Assembly: GCA_933228675.1 (NCBI GenBank)
Contig: OW121740.1
Span: 54,514,174 to 54,578,173 of the forward strand
Length of the DNA stretch: 64,000 nucleotides
Source of the DNA: Stomorhina lunata
Lineage: Eukaryota > Arthropoda > Insecta > Diptera > Rhiniidae
Direction of reading: 5' to 3'
A model generated the notes under the pieces. The model saw only the letters and a program-made list of their open reading frames with translations, was not told where the DNA came from and ran no database searches. A program made the position numbers and the translations under genes. Below are positions 25,101-40,100 of this stretch, in pieces (within the stretch, counting starts at the first letter, position 1; each line of letters opens with the position of its first letter).

Positions 25101-28100
25101 AATTTACAAAATTTCTTTAATTTTCCTCTCCCTTAAATTTCAGAAGATTAATAAATATATTTTGAAAGATTTCTTGCAAAAGATTTGAGTAGATCAGATA
25201 AGAGTAGAGTAGAGCAGAATAGAAAAGGTAGTAAAGTAGTAGAGTTTTAAATGTTGTGAATGTGTAACGAAAAAGAATCGTAAATGCAAATGAAATCATT
25301 TTAAACTTAAACGATTACAGAGAAAAAAATATTGTGAGTAAGTCATTAAAACGGAAAGAATTTTATAAGAAGTGCAGGCAAAATAAATTTTACATATTTT
25401 CATAGTCCTGAGAGAGAAATGTAGTGTTTTGATAAACATAAAAAAGACATGTGACATTTGTTTTGAAAGAAGAGTTTTTTACAGTGTATTAGTCATTATG
25501 TACAGAGTTGCCAGAAATAAGAAATAAAAACATGTTTTCTGTAGTTAATTTTAAGTAGAGAACGAGTGTTTAAATAAAATTAACAGTAAAAGTTTTTGAT
25601 TTTGTTAGAGACTGTTAAACGTTAGTAGAAAGAGAATATTTTACAGTGTGTATTGAAAGTGAGAACACTTGAAATAAAAATCCAAAATTAAAATGGTATA
25701 GACTTGTATAGATTTGGAACTGGTTGATAGGTAGGTATATAGAAATGTATGTTTTTTTAATTTTTGATAAAAATAATTTTGAAATTTTTGGAGATTGGCT
25801 AAAACGCTACATACCTGTTGACCCGGTTGACCAGGCTGTTGGCCGGGTTGTTGCTGCTGTTGCATGCCGGGTTGTTGAGACATGCCAGGCTGTTGTTGCA
25901 TTTGATTGGGATCATATTGACCTTGATCTTGATGACCCATTATATGAGACTGCTGTTGCATGCCCATAGGACCGTGAGGTCCTTGGGGTAAGTGTGGACC
26001 CATGCCCATACCCATTTGATTTGGTCCCCTTCTACCTACAGCACTACGAACAGAATCTTGAAAGAGGAAAATTTATATAAATGGTAACCTGCTTCACGAG
26101 GATATTTGAAGTTTTAAATACTTGGTATTAATATGGGTGCACTATCGGCCGATTGTGCTTCTCGTGATTTAGTACGTATTGTAACGGCTCTGGGATTGAA
26201 GGTACCCAATTTACCAATATCGATGAGCGCATGATCTCCCGTAGGTGAATTTATATCGGTTACCTTTTTACCATCAGCGTACACAGAATAGCCGGTTACA
26301 GGCCCCGATGAGGTGGGCCTATTAACTGGCTGCCATGTCACTAGAATGGTACCATCCTGAGGACCAGCCTCAAGTTGTATATCCTAATAAAGATTTTATT
26401 ATCAATAAGAATTAATGTTATAAAGTGGTTTAAAATAAAGTTAACCTGTGGAGGATCAGGTAACCCTTTTGTCAGGGTACGGAAATCAGCATATGCTCCA
26501 GGCGCCTCCTCTTGCGGACGTCCCGGGGTCTGATGACCACCAGGTGCTCGCAAATGTTTGGCTCTTACTGTTACTCGATACTGAGTACTAGGAGCCAGAC
26601 CGGTGATCGTGTGACGATAGACACCCGGCTTAACGGTGCGTACTTCGACATTATTTACACAAACTACATGTTGATGATTAGAATTAGCTGGCAGCCAGGT
26701 TATGACAGCCGATGAACACGTTATATGCGTAGCCCGAACTGATGATGGACCCAAGTGTGATGTGTCACGACCTATGATCATGGTACAAGCAGCATCTCGT
26801 GACTGTTGGCGATTTTGTGCAACACTGCGTACACTTATGCGATGAGGCTGAAAGTAAATATGGAATTATAGAACCATTGGGTAAAGAAAAGATTTTAGAA
26901 TTTTCTACATACTCTATTGGAGTCCACACCCTCAATAAGAGCACGTGTGCGTTCATTAGCTTTAACAGTAACTTTGAGCACGCCATCCACATAAACATGA
27001 TAACTGTCAATTAAGTTATAGCCACAGGGTTCGGGTGGTGACCAACCAATTAAAACACTTTTATTCAATTGTCTCTCCAAAGTCAAATGCTTGGGTGCTG
27101 GAACTGTTGAGGAATGTAATTAGCTTTAGAGTTTTTGAATTGCGTAATAAAACTACTTGAATGTTTCAAATTATGAAAAATCTAGCTTTAAAGGCTTCTA
27201 GCCTAAAATGCAGTAGTGATCTTAATAAAATAAATCAAAAAACAAAGATCATGCTTACATCCCCAAAAAAATGTGTTACAAAAAACCAAAAGAACACATA
27301 AAAAACCATTAATATTGAATTTTAAACATAAATTCTGTTTAAATAAGTTCGGTTTAAAACTTTCTCTTCAGCTCTACTTACCATTATCGCTAATATCATC
27401 TTGATCATGCTCCAGATCTGTATGTGTCTCACTTAATCTAGCTAAATCCTCTTGGGTATGAGTGAGCAATGGATTGTGCGGTGGCAATGAGGGCAATGAT
27501 GTCGAATCACATTGCATTGAACCATCTTCGGCATCACGCAAGGTGGATAAGACGGCTTGATGAAATTCCAAAAGATCATCACCTGAAAAATATTTTTAAA
27601 TTATTGAAAGATTTCATAAGAAAGTTTAACATAAATTATTAACTGACCTATTAAACGCTGTACAAATGAGGCGGGCACCAGGCCACGTCTACCATCTAAT
27701 AATTCGGCATCTAAATAACCGCCTTGTGGTTCACCACTGGTCCATACTAAGAGATAATCGCCCGCACATAATGACAGCTCACCTTCAGCATCTCTGCTTG
27801 GAAATATAATGAAGAGGAGTATGATTAGAACGAAGGGGGTGAAATGTTAGTAATATCTAAAAAGTACATGAATATATTGGTCTTATAAAATATATTTTTT
27901 CTGCCGCCTGTACTTTGCAGGGACAACCAGCCAGTCGTTTAAACGGATTTGTCTTAGAAAATATTTAGGAATCTATGAAGGGTCTTAGATCAATAATTTT
28001 TTGAACTAAAAACATCAGTACAGAACAAAATATATCCGTTCCGGCTATAGATATTCAAATACCACTCGTATGTGTTTTTAGACCTATTATGTATTTCGAG

Positions 28101-31100
28101 GAATTTGTTTATATACAATGTTGATTATTGACTCCTGATCTCTGGAATGAAATAACCAGAGAATCTGGGCATTTTAAGAAGTTTATAACCACACATATAT
28201 AACCACACATATAAGAATACGCTAGATTAAAGAAAACATCAAAACAATTTCTTTAATCTAGTACGAAACCCTTGAAGTGGGAGATACGACACTTGTAAAA
28301 AGGCTTGTTACCACATGTATCTACATAACTTTAAAAATAAATAACATACTTTAATTACAGTATTCAACATTTTCCAATAAATTTGCTAATTTTTCGATAT
28401 ACGAGGGTCACTATTAAGGTCTCTCAAACTGGCAAAACTATACCTATACCTATATACCTATAGCAAAAATCTGGCAACACCAGAATCAAGTTTGACATTT
28501 ATTGGCAAAACGTATTCACAATCATAGTGTAATAATGAAAGTGATATCAAGAGCCCAGCTGATGAATTCGCCTTGAAATTTTACATACAAAAATTTGACA
28601 AAATGTAAGCAAAACTACAAGAACAACATGGGGTTTCATTTTGTCATGTTGTATTTGTTGTATTCTTACCACCACCTGTAATGAATTCGCCTTGTTCACA
28701 ATGTTTTGATTAACGAGTGATATTTGTTTTGTTAACAGTGAGTACAAAAAACACCTCCAAAACAATGAATTTTCGACTTCTACTTCGGCGCTCGTGAATC
28801 GTTGACCACGAGGTTTACGTTTGATATTCGGAAGCAAAAAGAAGTCATTGGGTGCCAACACAGGACTGTGAAGATGTGTCATCAATTTAATATTTTGACT
28901 TTTCAAAAATTCACTTGTTTGACGAGATATGTGAAAGCTCGCATTTTAATGATGGAGAATAAGTGGTCTTCAGGAGTTAGTTTTATGGTCGTGTACAACT
29001 CTGAATTAATAGTTCTACATTGCTCTATGTTGTTGTTCTTGTAACATGGGGGATTTGTAAGGAGATCAAAGTCAAGAAATTATGTTACTTCTACTGGATG
29101 AGCTCACAAGTCCTAAGAAATCTTAGGTTGCAGTTCTTCAAATGATCAAGCCAATGGTTCCGCTCATCCCCATTTACCAACCTGCTGATATCACGGTTTA
29201 GGTGGACGATCCTATGATCAGCAGGGTTGGTATTGTTGATATCTGCTTATTCTACTGTTTATGCTGTGAGGCTGGTTGAACATCTCTGAAGTGGCGGTTA
29301 GTGAATTTTCTAAAGCCGTCCCAGTCTTTTTTTGTTAATTTATGCACGTACGGGGTTTAGAACGACCAAAAATCGTTTGGTCGTTGCAGTATAACGATTA
29401 TGGACAGGCAATTTATCAGACCAGGCAATTATTATGTCGGGAGAACTATCGCAATTACCCATAATCCAAATGGATGCATCGTCATTTAAAGCAGAAGGTA
29501 AAATCTTCAATCAGTTTCGCTAACGACGCAACTCCTTGGCCTTCCCAAGAAATGATACGCGTTAAAGTCCCCCAAAAACCAGCAGTGTTTCTCCTTCTAA
29601 AAGGGTTATGATGTCGAAATGGTAAACAGTTGGATAACTGGTTGCAGGCGGAATGTAGACATTAAGTTCTAACTTCGAGTCCCCGGATCTGACAGCAATA
29701 CCCTGAGCCTCAAGGTATTTGTCTTGTCTAGATCATCGATACTGAACTGAGTTGTGAATAATAAATGTGGATGATAAGAGCAATGTTACGCTCTATCGAA
29801 ACTGGGGCCACATAACCCATTCGACCCAAGAAGCAAGCTACCATTTTCTTGGCTCCACGAACAACTTTTGTTTAATTTGACGCGTCTGCTTTTATTAAAA
29901 CACTTGACGCGAGCCTCTTTTTGAGCGATTGATAAATTATGGGATATGCAAAGTTTTGTGGCAGAACAACGGATTTTAAACCACCATCGCGGATTCTGAC
30001 GGCGTCGAAACTACGACCATGATGATTTGTACACAGAAAAACTGAATTATTCGACACGTTCTTATTGATATAATCAAAGTCGAAAGTTGTGATCAAAAAT
30101 CAAAAGTAAACTCTCTTTTAAAATTTCCATTATTTAGTCAAATTTATTTTCCGAACTCACTATAAGTAAATTTGGCAATTACAGGTAGCTACCCTCTTAT
30201 TAGATCTAGATCTTCCGTACCTATAAATCATTATGTTTCAATCTATCATTGATCCACTGTATTACCGATATGAAGTTGACTTTTCTTAGGGTCATTTAGC
30301 GAAACTAGTAGTATGAAGGTAACAATTTTGCAGAATGCGTCACGGAATAAAACTTCCCTAACATCGAGTTACCTGATCATTTAGCAAAACTAGAATCATA
30401 AAGGGTGATGAAGGGAATGTTGGATACCAAGCAACTGTTCTGATTGGTCATAACTTGGTAAGCCAAGACTTATCTTGGTTATCCTTCATCTCAACTGTGG
30501 ACACTGACCTCCTCGTGGTATCACCTGGGCAGCTACGTCAACACTCGTTAATATAGTGTACTAACATGTGCCTCGAGTTCTCCCATGAGTGCTATTAAAA
30601 TATGGGTTAGGACGTTGGGCTAGTAATACACACCTGGGAAAAACAATTACTATGAAAAAGCTAGTAGAGGAACATTGTTCAAAGCTTGGCTTACGAAATT
30701 GTATAATATGCGCACATGATCAAATTTCATGGAATTCTGAAATATGCTCAGCCCTTGATCTTAACATGTTGTAAGTAAGTAGCATGAAGAAAACAAAACT
30801 GTGGAATAGAACTTCCCTTACATTAAGTTACCTCAAAGCGCAATGTCTACAAAACGAAAAGATGAAGTAGAAATTTTCTATAGCTTTGTTCATTCAGCTA
30901 ATTATAAAGATCCCTTCAACTCTCTCGAATTTTGGCAGTTGATAACTCCCATCTTGTTAAAATAACATCTGTTAAATTAGATGACATTTAATTAAATCAC
31001 ATCAGAAACATCCCATCAACTATAGGACTATTAGTAATAAGCTCGATAAATTCAAGTCCGCTGACTCAGGAAACGATCAAAACACTCATGTACGGTGACG

Positions 31101-34100
31101 AAACGCAAAATCCATTAGAATTGTAATATGTTCACATTTGATATTCTACATGAGGGGTTTAAGGGCATAGTTACCTCACGAGAAGGTTGTTCATATCACT
31201 TTCACTCGACCCGCGGAACTTAAAGTGAGTATAAAAAATCACCTTCAAAACATGAACTTTGAACGATTAAACTGCTTCTTTGACGCTCGTGAATCATTGA
31301 CCACGAGCTTAACGTTTGATATTCAGGAACAAAAAGAAGCTATTGGGTGCCAAAAATTTGCATTGTAATGAAAGCTTGCATTGTAATGATTGAGAATGAT
31401 TGGTCTTCGGGGGTTGGTTTTATGAATTTTACCCAACATATGGTCTTATACAACTCAGAATTGACAGTTCTACATTGCTCTTTGGCCACATGACTATTCA
31501 ATTAACAGTAACCTCACGAGAACGTTGTACATACCACTTTCACTCGACTTAACCCGCTGGACTTAAAGCTTAAATATCTCACGATATCGTTTAAATTGGT
31601 CCTGATTAATTCGCCAGAGTCTTGTTGGATTGGATGAGATCCACCCAGCAGTAAACCTTTAAACGATGACATATATTACAATCATAAATTGATCTTTCAA
31701 GTGAAAAAAACCGCAAGGCTCTAAAAATTCCACTTCCTTCTCAGAACAACTTTTGAAGTTAGTTAAAGCAGATATTAAGACCTTATCTATTTAAAGGTCA
31801 TAATTCAGAATAAGCTAAGCATTGGTCTATGCTGGGCAAACCCTAGGGTTAGGAAAATATAAAATTAGAGAGATTTTGCCCAACATTGAATTAGACGCAG
31901 GGTCTCATTAAAATGACAGATAGCCAAGGAGTCGACGAGTCTTGCAAATTAACTTCCCGGATCATACAAAAGCAGGACTTAAGGGCCAAACAAGTAAAGC
32001 TCTTTCTATTGTAGTTGATTTCCAAATGATATAGGACATCTGAAAAAAAGCCTTCCTAAATAATAATCTTCAATTAAAACATACTTACTCTGGTGGATCG
32101 TAGGGAAAGCGGGCAATGAATACACAACAACGTCCCTTGCCTGGTATGTCCAACATATCAACTTGTGGTTCACTGACGCCATTTAAATTGTGATTGCGAG
32201 CTAAATAACAAAAAAAGGGATTAAAGGTTACAAGCGGGTTTTGTTTTGGAGGCAAAAAATACGGGGATGTTTAGGGTTTTAGCAAAACATTATCCATTAC
32301 TTTTGAACGGGTTTAACCCTTTCACGACCTTAAGGCACTGATTTTTTTATATACAAAATTTGAAACTTTTAAAGTATGCAACAGAGTCTTTGAACTGTCA
32401 GATATTGATTGTATTGATTCTGCCTCAGATTTTAGAGTGCACTAACATTATTATTTACGAATCGAAATCTGTAAAGATTTCAGATAAATTAGTGTTGCAT
32501 ATTTTAAGGAGTTTCAAAACCAAGTTCTTTTCTGTTAAGTTGAAAAACTTTTGATTTAATTTAATATGCAATATAATAGAAATAAATGTAATACAATAAT
32601 ATATTTATAAAACCTCCTTAAAGTATGCAACACAATTTTCTCAAAAAACTCAAAATTCCATTCGAACGGCTGCCGGCGGCAGTGGCCAAATTTAAATTAA
32701 AAACTTAAACAAAGTGTAACACTATTTTGAGAGATTCTTATTAGTTTATAAAGCTAAATATTTTAAAATTTGACACTTGTTACTTTAAACTTCCCGAAGG
32801 TGAAAGGCTATCACTAAAATTAGGCGTTTTGCCAAGGAAAATGTTTTTATTTTGAAAGTTGCTTAAGGGTAAAATCTAAATTTTTCGAATGAAAAATACA
32901 AATTGTAAACCTCACCATCTCCGATTTTGATGAAAATTAGTTTATGCATTTTCCTAGTCCATACAATTTTTAAAGTTCTTCAAAATTTTAAATTTCGCTT
33001 TAGTTCAGATTTTATGGCGGTTCAAAGTTAGATTTTTTCCTGATTTTTTTTCAAGACATATCCATTTTTCTTCTACTTTTTCTTCTGTTATTCTTGACTT
33101 GATTCTAGGGCCGCTGAAATATTAGCCTTGTTTCATAAAAATCTGATAAATGTGTCAAAAGTTATAGGCATATAAAATTGGTATATTTTGAAAAAATCAG
33201 GAAAAAAGCCAACTACCCTAAAATCTGAACTAAAGCGACATTGACAATTTTGGAGAACTTTAAAAGTTGTATGAGCTATGAGAATGTATGTACAAAATTT
33301 CATCAAAATCGGAGGTGGTGTGGTTGAGTACGTGTTCGAAAATTTTAGATTTGACTCTTATGTGGGGTTTATATAACTCAAGCGGCTGACAATTGAGTGA
33401 AATTATATGTATTTTGTTTTTGTTACAATAACAAAACACATGTAAATTTCACTCAATCGTCAGCCGCTCGAGTTATATGAATCCTACATTAATCCTAAAA
33501 GTATGCTCCATTGTACTCAAAAAAACCCTATTTTCGATAGATATCGAATGCCTTTGTTAAGCCCTATATTTGATCCCAAATTTCCGCATTAAGGGTTGTG
33601 TTATATTGTTCTATCGTTACTACTTTGGAATGTGCTTAACCCTTATGTGAACACCAGGGTACCCTGGTACCTTCAGCAATTTCATCTTAACTTTTTTAAC
33701 GGAAACAGATGGTCTGTAAACTTCTTGAAAACTCCTATCTATTGAAATATTTTATATTATTACTTTTAAGCTTAAAACTTATATTAAATAGGCGTTATGG
33801 TCCAATTTATTTCTTACGTCCTTAACAGTACGGCAAGGTATCTGGGTACCTTTATACATTATATATGAAAAAACTATTTCAGAAAGTAACATTTTCAAAT
33901 GATTTTTGTATATCCAAGGCGAGTTCAATGATGTTGTACTTGCATCAAGGCAAATTTATACAGGTGGGAGCGAATGAACAGCTGATCGCATTTTTTGACA
34001 TTTAAAAATGGAAATTTCACACTTGGAGTCGAATTCAACTGCCTTGATATTTACAATTTACAATAAATGGACATGATTTGTAATTCTTCAAGTTATTTTC

Positions 34101-37100
34101 CGAGATCATGCGTATATTTTTCTTTAAAAATGTTAGTTCACAATAATTTTCCCATATAGGTACCCGGGTACGTTGTCGTGCTGTTAAAGGTGATGTTTTT
34201 GGTCATAAACCACAACTAGACTGTGGAGGAAACTGTCAAGTATATTTAAGAGACGTCAAAGGTACATTTAATAGACGTCATCTTCATATAAAAAATGTCA
34301 TTGTACATTTTTTTTCTATTTTTTGTGCTTAGTAGAACATATGATCGCACTCTATGTTTTTGGTGTTCACATAAGGGTTAAACGAAAACAGGGAACTCCC
34401 TCCCTAAACTTCAATTTTCTCACCCAATCTAAGTTTATCTATTAGAATTCATTTCTTCGAAGTCTTCCCTTTCAGTTGCAATATAGGGAAGCTTAAATCG
34501 TAAAACACTACTCCATCTTTCCCCTTTTCTATAAACGATTTCCTTAAATCTGGCCTATATTAAGTAGGGGCCATCCCCTGAGTGCTGGCCCAAAATTAAT
34601 AAAATAACGCCTCCAAAAATTAATTTTTAATTCTTCAAATTTGTAGATTTCTTCATCTTGCCATGTTTGGCTTCAAAATCTTCTGGTCGTAAAAGGGTTA
34701 ATTCTCATTTTTTTTACAATTACTTACATTCCATGTCCATAGGTCCTAAAGCTAAACCGCCGCGACTGTGCATCATGGAGGCGCTCATGCTGTCGGGAAA
34801 CTCATCCAGACCCCAAGTACTAGGCGGTATCGGTGAACAGGGCGAACTGCGATTGCCAAAACGCGCCAATGGAATATCGATTTCATCTAACATCTTCATT
34901 TTTGTGGCATTGCGTATGGCGGCCGAGGTAAAGGGATACGAAACGGTCGAACCAATATCCAGATATGAGGGAGGCGGTGGACCAAACGAACTTGGCAAAC
35001 CAGCACCAATACCACCAACCCCCGAACCCAAACCGTACAAAGAAGCCGTACCAGCCAAACCGGTACCCAGACCCGAAAGGCCCGCGGTACCCAATAAAGT
35101 GCCCGTGTCCAGACCTAAGGTGGGATGGGTCAATGAAGCACCCAATGGTGGTAGGCCAGCTGCAGCAGCGGTACCACTTAGGCCGAGCGCCGAATAGCTG
35201 CTGGTGCCCGTTGGTATATTATGCGAGTTCAGCGAGAGTATAGGCATAGTTGTGCTCTGTAAATTGTATAGTTGTATTGTGCCACGCTATTAGTTTTATT
35301 TTTGTTTTAAATCAATTCATTCAATTCATATTTAATGCACAGAAATATTTAATTCATAAGTAAGTGATAAAATTTATAGTATATTTTTAGGCAGTTAATA
35401 ATGATTTTTTACACATTTCATCAAGTGGATGATAATAAAATTGTAATTGTAGTTTGTTTTGTTGTTAATCAAATGGTATTTAAATTGTTTTTGGTTTTGT
35501 ATTTTATTGTTATTATTTTTATTATTGTTATTTTGTTTAGAGTGGTTTAGATATTAGAGATTTTAGTAGACACGCATACAGACACACAAAGACACAAACA
35601 CACAGACAGAGAAACAGAGATAAATGTTAATGATATAGTCATTTTGTTTGAGTTTATAGTTGTAATTTAATTATTTTAATTTTTATATTTATCACATAGA
35701 CAAATACACACGCACACACACACACACACAAAGTTTTAAGGATTTAAATTAATATATAAAGAAATTAAGAGATATATTTACATTAAGACAAAATATTTGA
35801 ACACAAAAATTTTAATTTTAGAATTTAAGTTTTTTTTTATATTAAAAAAAGAAAATTTTAAAAAATTAAAAATTTGTTTTAAACAATTTACAAGTTGTAA
35901 TAAGCAAATAGTTGTAGTTGTAGTTTTAGTTATAGTTTTTTTTTGAGAGAAAAACGCAAATGAAATTTGTTAATATATAAATTGTATTCCACCCCATTAT
36001 CATTATCATCATCATTCATCATCATTAACATCATCATCATCATCATTATTATTATAGACGTTGGTTTTATAAAGTTTATATATATAGAGAGCAAGTGTTG
36101 AGAGAGATATATACCAAAAGTAGATAGAGAAAGAGAGAGAAAACGAGATAAAAGAGAGAACAAAATGACAGCACATACAATTTAGATAAAAAACAAATGG
36201 AAAAAAGAGAAATCAAATTGAAATTCTTTTTTAAGTTTTTTATTCATTATTGGCTTATGTTTTTTCTTATATTTTGTTAAATCTCTTACAAAAAAAAATA
36301 TTAAATAAATAATGAATTTTCTAACATTTACATTTTGTTTTTTTAGTTTAAAATTAACAAAATTTAATGACTTTTAATGTAAAATTAAATGTAAAAATTA
36401 GCTTTTATACTTTTAATCATGAAATAATAATAACAAGGAAGTTTCATTCTCTCTCTTCAAAATTATTTTGAAGTATATTGGGTTTTTGAAGTTTGATATT
36501 TGAAAACAAATGAAAGAAAAACGTTGCCACAATGAGAAAATGCGTACGTAATACATTGGAATTAATTATCAAAAATGGGTAATTTTGAAATTAATCATAT
36601 AATGAAGACATTCAATATTAAAGAAATATAGTTAAAACAAATTGTATGACTATTTATCAAACTTTTAAGTAAATATTCATAAGTTTTTTATGCATAAAGA
36701 CATATATACTTGCATAAATTTTGTCATCATACCATTTTACAAAAATGGGATTGTCGACAAAAATATGGTAGCACAAACTTTCACTATCCTAACAAACGTC
36801 AGAAAGTTATCATGGCGACAAAAAGAGAGAATGGAACAACCTTCAGTTTTATTAAATCATGCTTTTAATTATGAATATTGATATATTGCTGTTATTTTCT
36901 TTTATTTCTGATTATCAGAGAAGCATACAAATGACAGTTAAGCTTTTTTTTATTCGATAAAGAAAATGACATTATAAAGCCCATGATTTTGAACGAGATG
37001 ATGAGTTTGTTTTTAAGAATATTTTTTAATTTATCAAACATTTAATTTTTAAATCTCAAATGCATAACGTAAGGAAAGTTCTTTTTCGAAATCGAAAAAA

Positions 37101-40100
37101 TCTTCACATGCAAAAAGCTTTAAAACGTAAAATTAAAAGTTATTTTTAGCAGATTTAAAAGTTTTTTTTAGCTTAATAGATATAACGATTTGTGTAAATG
37201 AAAATAACTTTCTTGATATATCTGCATATTTTTAGGCGCAACAAAAATTAAAGGTCCACAAACATTAGTTAACAGGGATGGAAAATAGATTTTTTAATTT
37301 TGTACTAAATTTAAAAGCAAAACGTACTTTTTAGATCACGATGTTAACGTTTTTTATACAGAATATATTACAGTCAAATTCCGATAATTCTAATCCCGAT
37401 AATTGGTAATTCCCGATAATTCGTAAAAAAAATCTCGTTAATTCGTAAAATTTCCCCTCGTTAATTCGTATTTTTTTTCCAAATAAAATCTTTTTACCTC
37501 TTATAAATCGTAATTGTTTGCTAACTACCACTTATAATTCTTATAAAAAACTTCTAAAAGGAACGGAAACATGGAAACATGAAATTGGAAGCAATTTTTT
37601 CTGGTAAATAAATTGAAAACCTCCATTAATTCGTATTTATTTTATTTTAAACGTAAGAAAAGGCCAGTCCCTTGCGATGATTACGAATTATCGGGAGTCA
37701 ACTCAACATTTAAAATTGAGCATGACGACTTCAAAACATGATTCAAATTTGAAACTATAGCACGGATCTTATTTGATCCCTTTTGTCCCGAAAATCGATT
37801 AAAATTTAACAATTGAAGTTTATTATAAAATTGGAGTAATGAAAATTGGTATTAATATCTTTCAATTTAAAAAAATCGAGTAATGAAAATGGTCTTATAC
37901 TCACTTTTACTACACCAATTGACCAGATATTAATTTACATTATAAAATTTTTTATAAAGGGGTTTTCAATAAGAGCGCTACAGAAGTTTTTTTTTTTTAA
38001 ATTAAACAAAAACGGAATTGGATATCAATGAAATTATTTATTCCTGTAAAAGCACGTTTGATGCCAATATGTATGGAACTCGATTTCTTTTACATAGACA
38101 CCACGGGCACGCTTGCTGAAACCAATTTTCGACGTTTTTCCAGCATGAATTGGCCGATACTGCTGCAATTTCACGTTGGCTATTCGTACAAAGTTCATCA
38201 ATCGTCGCTGGCTTTTTGACATAGATTATAGACTTGACGTAGCCCTACAGGAAATAGTCTAACGACGTCAAATCGTACGACCAAGGCGCCCAATCGACTG
38301 GACCATTTCGTGAGATAATACGTTCTCTAAACTAGGTTTTCAATTAATTAATGTCCTCCAAGTCCATATCATTCAATTGGGGCCAAAAATATTTGGTTAT
38401 CATTGAACGGTAGCGATTCCCATTCACAGTAACGTGCCGGTCTTGATCAAGTACGGCGCAATGACGCCAACGGCCCATGAAACGCACCAAACCGTAATTT
38501 TTTCGGCATGTAGTGATGACTCATGGAGTAAGTATGGATTACTGCCTGACCTATAACGCATATTATGTTTATTGACGAAGCCATTCAACCAGAAATGAAA
38601 CTCATCGCTGAAGATGATTCACGCTCTTAACGTTGAGGCTACGCCTCCGAATTTCGGTAGTAAATTTTAATAATTTCGACTCGTTGATAACACAGGGCAA
38701 CAGCAAAAATATGCTCTAGTAACTACTTTATATATTTGATGTATCATGGCAACCTTAGCACAAAAATGGTAAAATTTTTAAATTCTATGGATAGGTTTTT
38801 TTTTAATTTTTTTTTTTGTAAAATTGCAATTTTTTATGACACTTTTTCACATAATTAATGATAACTCAGAAACTAATAATCGGATATTATTCAAATAAAA
38901 TCAGAAAAATGAAAATTTACGTAGCCTTTGATTCGTATATATATCGCGTTTCAATCGGATCAATAGTATCAGAGTTATAATAAAAAATTTAAGAAAAAAA
39001 TATATATTTATGTAAAAATGGCAAAAATTTTTGTTTAAAAAAATCATGAAGAATAGAAAACGGCAAAACATGTTCAGATTCATTATTCTGTCGCAAAGCC
39101 ACAAATAATAGCAACAACACGAGATATCGACCATACAAATCGATTGATTATTTTCGAATTTATTCACAATTAAGTGAATTCACTCATTTTCACAAAATTT
39201 TATATTTTTGCTTGATATACGTATACAGGGATTTTCAAATGTGTGAAAAAAATAGATTCTAGAATTTCAAGGAGTGCCGGTCGGATTATTGTGAGATTTG
39301 GCGAGGAACTTTCACCCACAAAATTTTAGCCAAATTGGACAACGCTAACACGTGTCGCCCAGGCCCTAAATCTGACAAATCAAGTTTATATCGGAATTTT
39401 ATAATTTTTAAGTTTTTGCAAAATTAACGCTATTTATTCCCCCTTTTGCAAAAAAGTGGATCCTGGTCCTTAGGGCAAACACAATGAGATTTCCAATAAG
39501 CTACATATCTTTAAAATCGTTTTCGAGTTACAACAATTTGCACTGGCCATTACATGTCCTTGAGGACTTGCCGAAGGCAATTGATCAAAAAATGTGTCAA
39601 ATCGATGGAATAGATCTAAATAATAGACTAAAATTTTGTGAAAATGAGCGAATTTAATAAATTGTGAATAAATTCGAAAAAAAAATCAATCGATTTTTAT
39701 GGTCGATATCTCATTTTGTTGCTATTATATGTCGCTATGCGATAAAATAGTAAATTTGGAAGTTTTTTCGGCATTTTCGATTTTTCATGATTTTTTTAAA
39801 ACGAAAATTTTTGCCATTTTTATGTAAAAATATATTTTTTTCTTAAGTTTTTTATTATAACTCCGATACTATTGATCCGATTGAAACGCGATATATAGAC
39901 GAATTAAAGACTATGTAAATCTTAATTTTTCTGATTTTATTTTAATAATATCGGACTAGTAGTTTTTGAGTTATAATTAATTATTTGAAGAAACGCCAAA
40001 AAAAAAATTGCAATTTAAAAAAAAAATTTTTTAAAAATATATCCATAAATTTAAAAATTTTACCATTTTTGTACAAAGGTAGTCATGATACATCAAAATT

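Noticed and set aside
34658..35197. 179-codon plus-strand open frame
   Set aside because: It is the antisense of Rbp exon 6, which has correct splice sites and phase on the minus strand.
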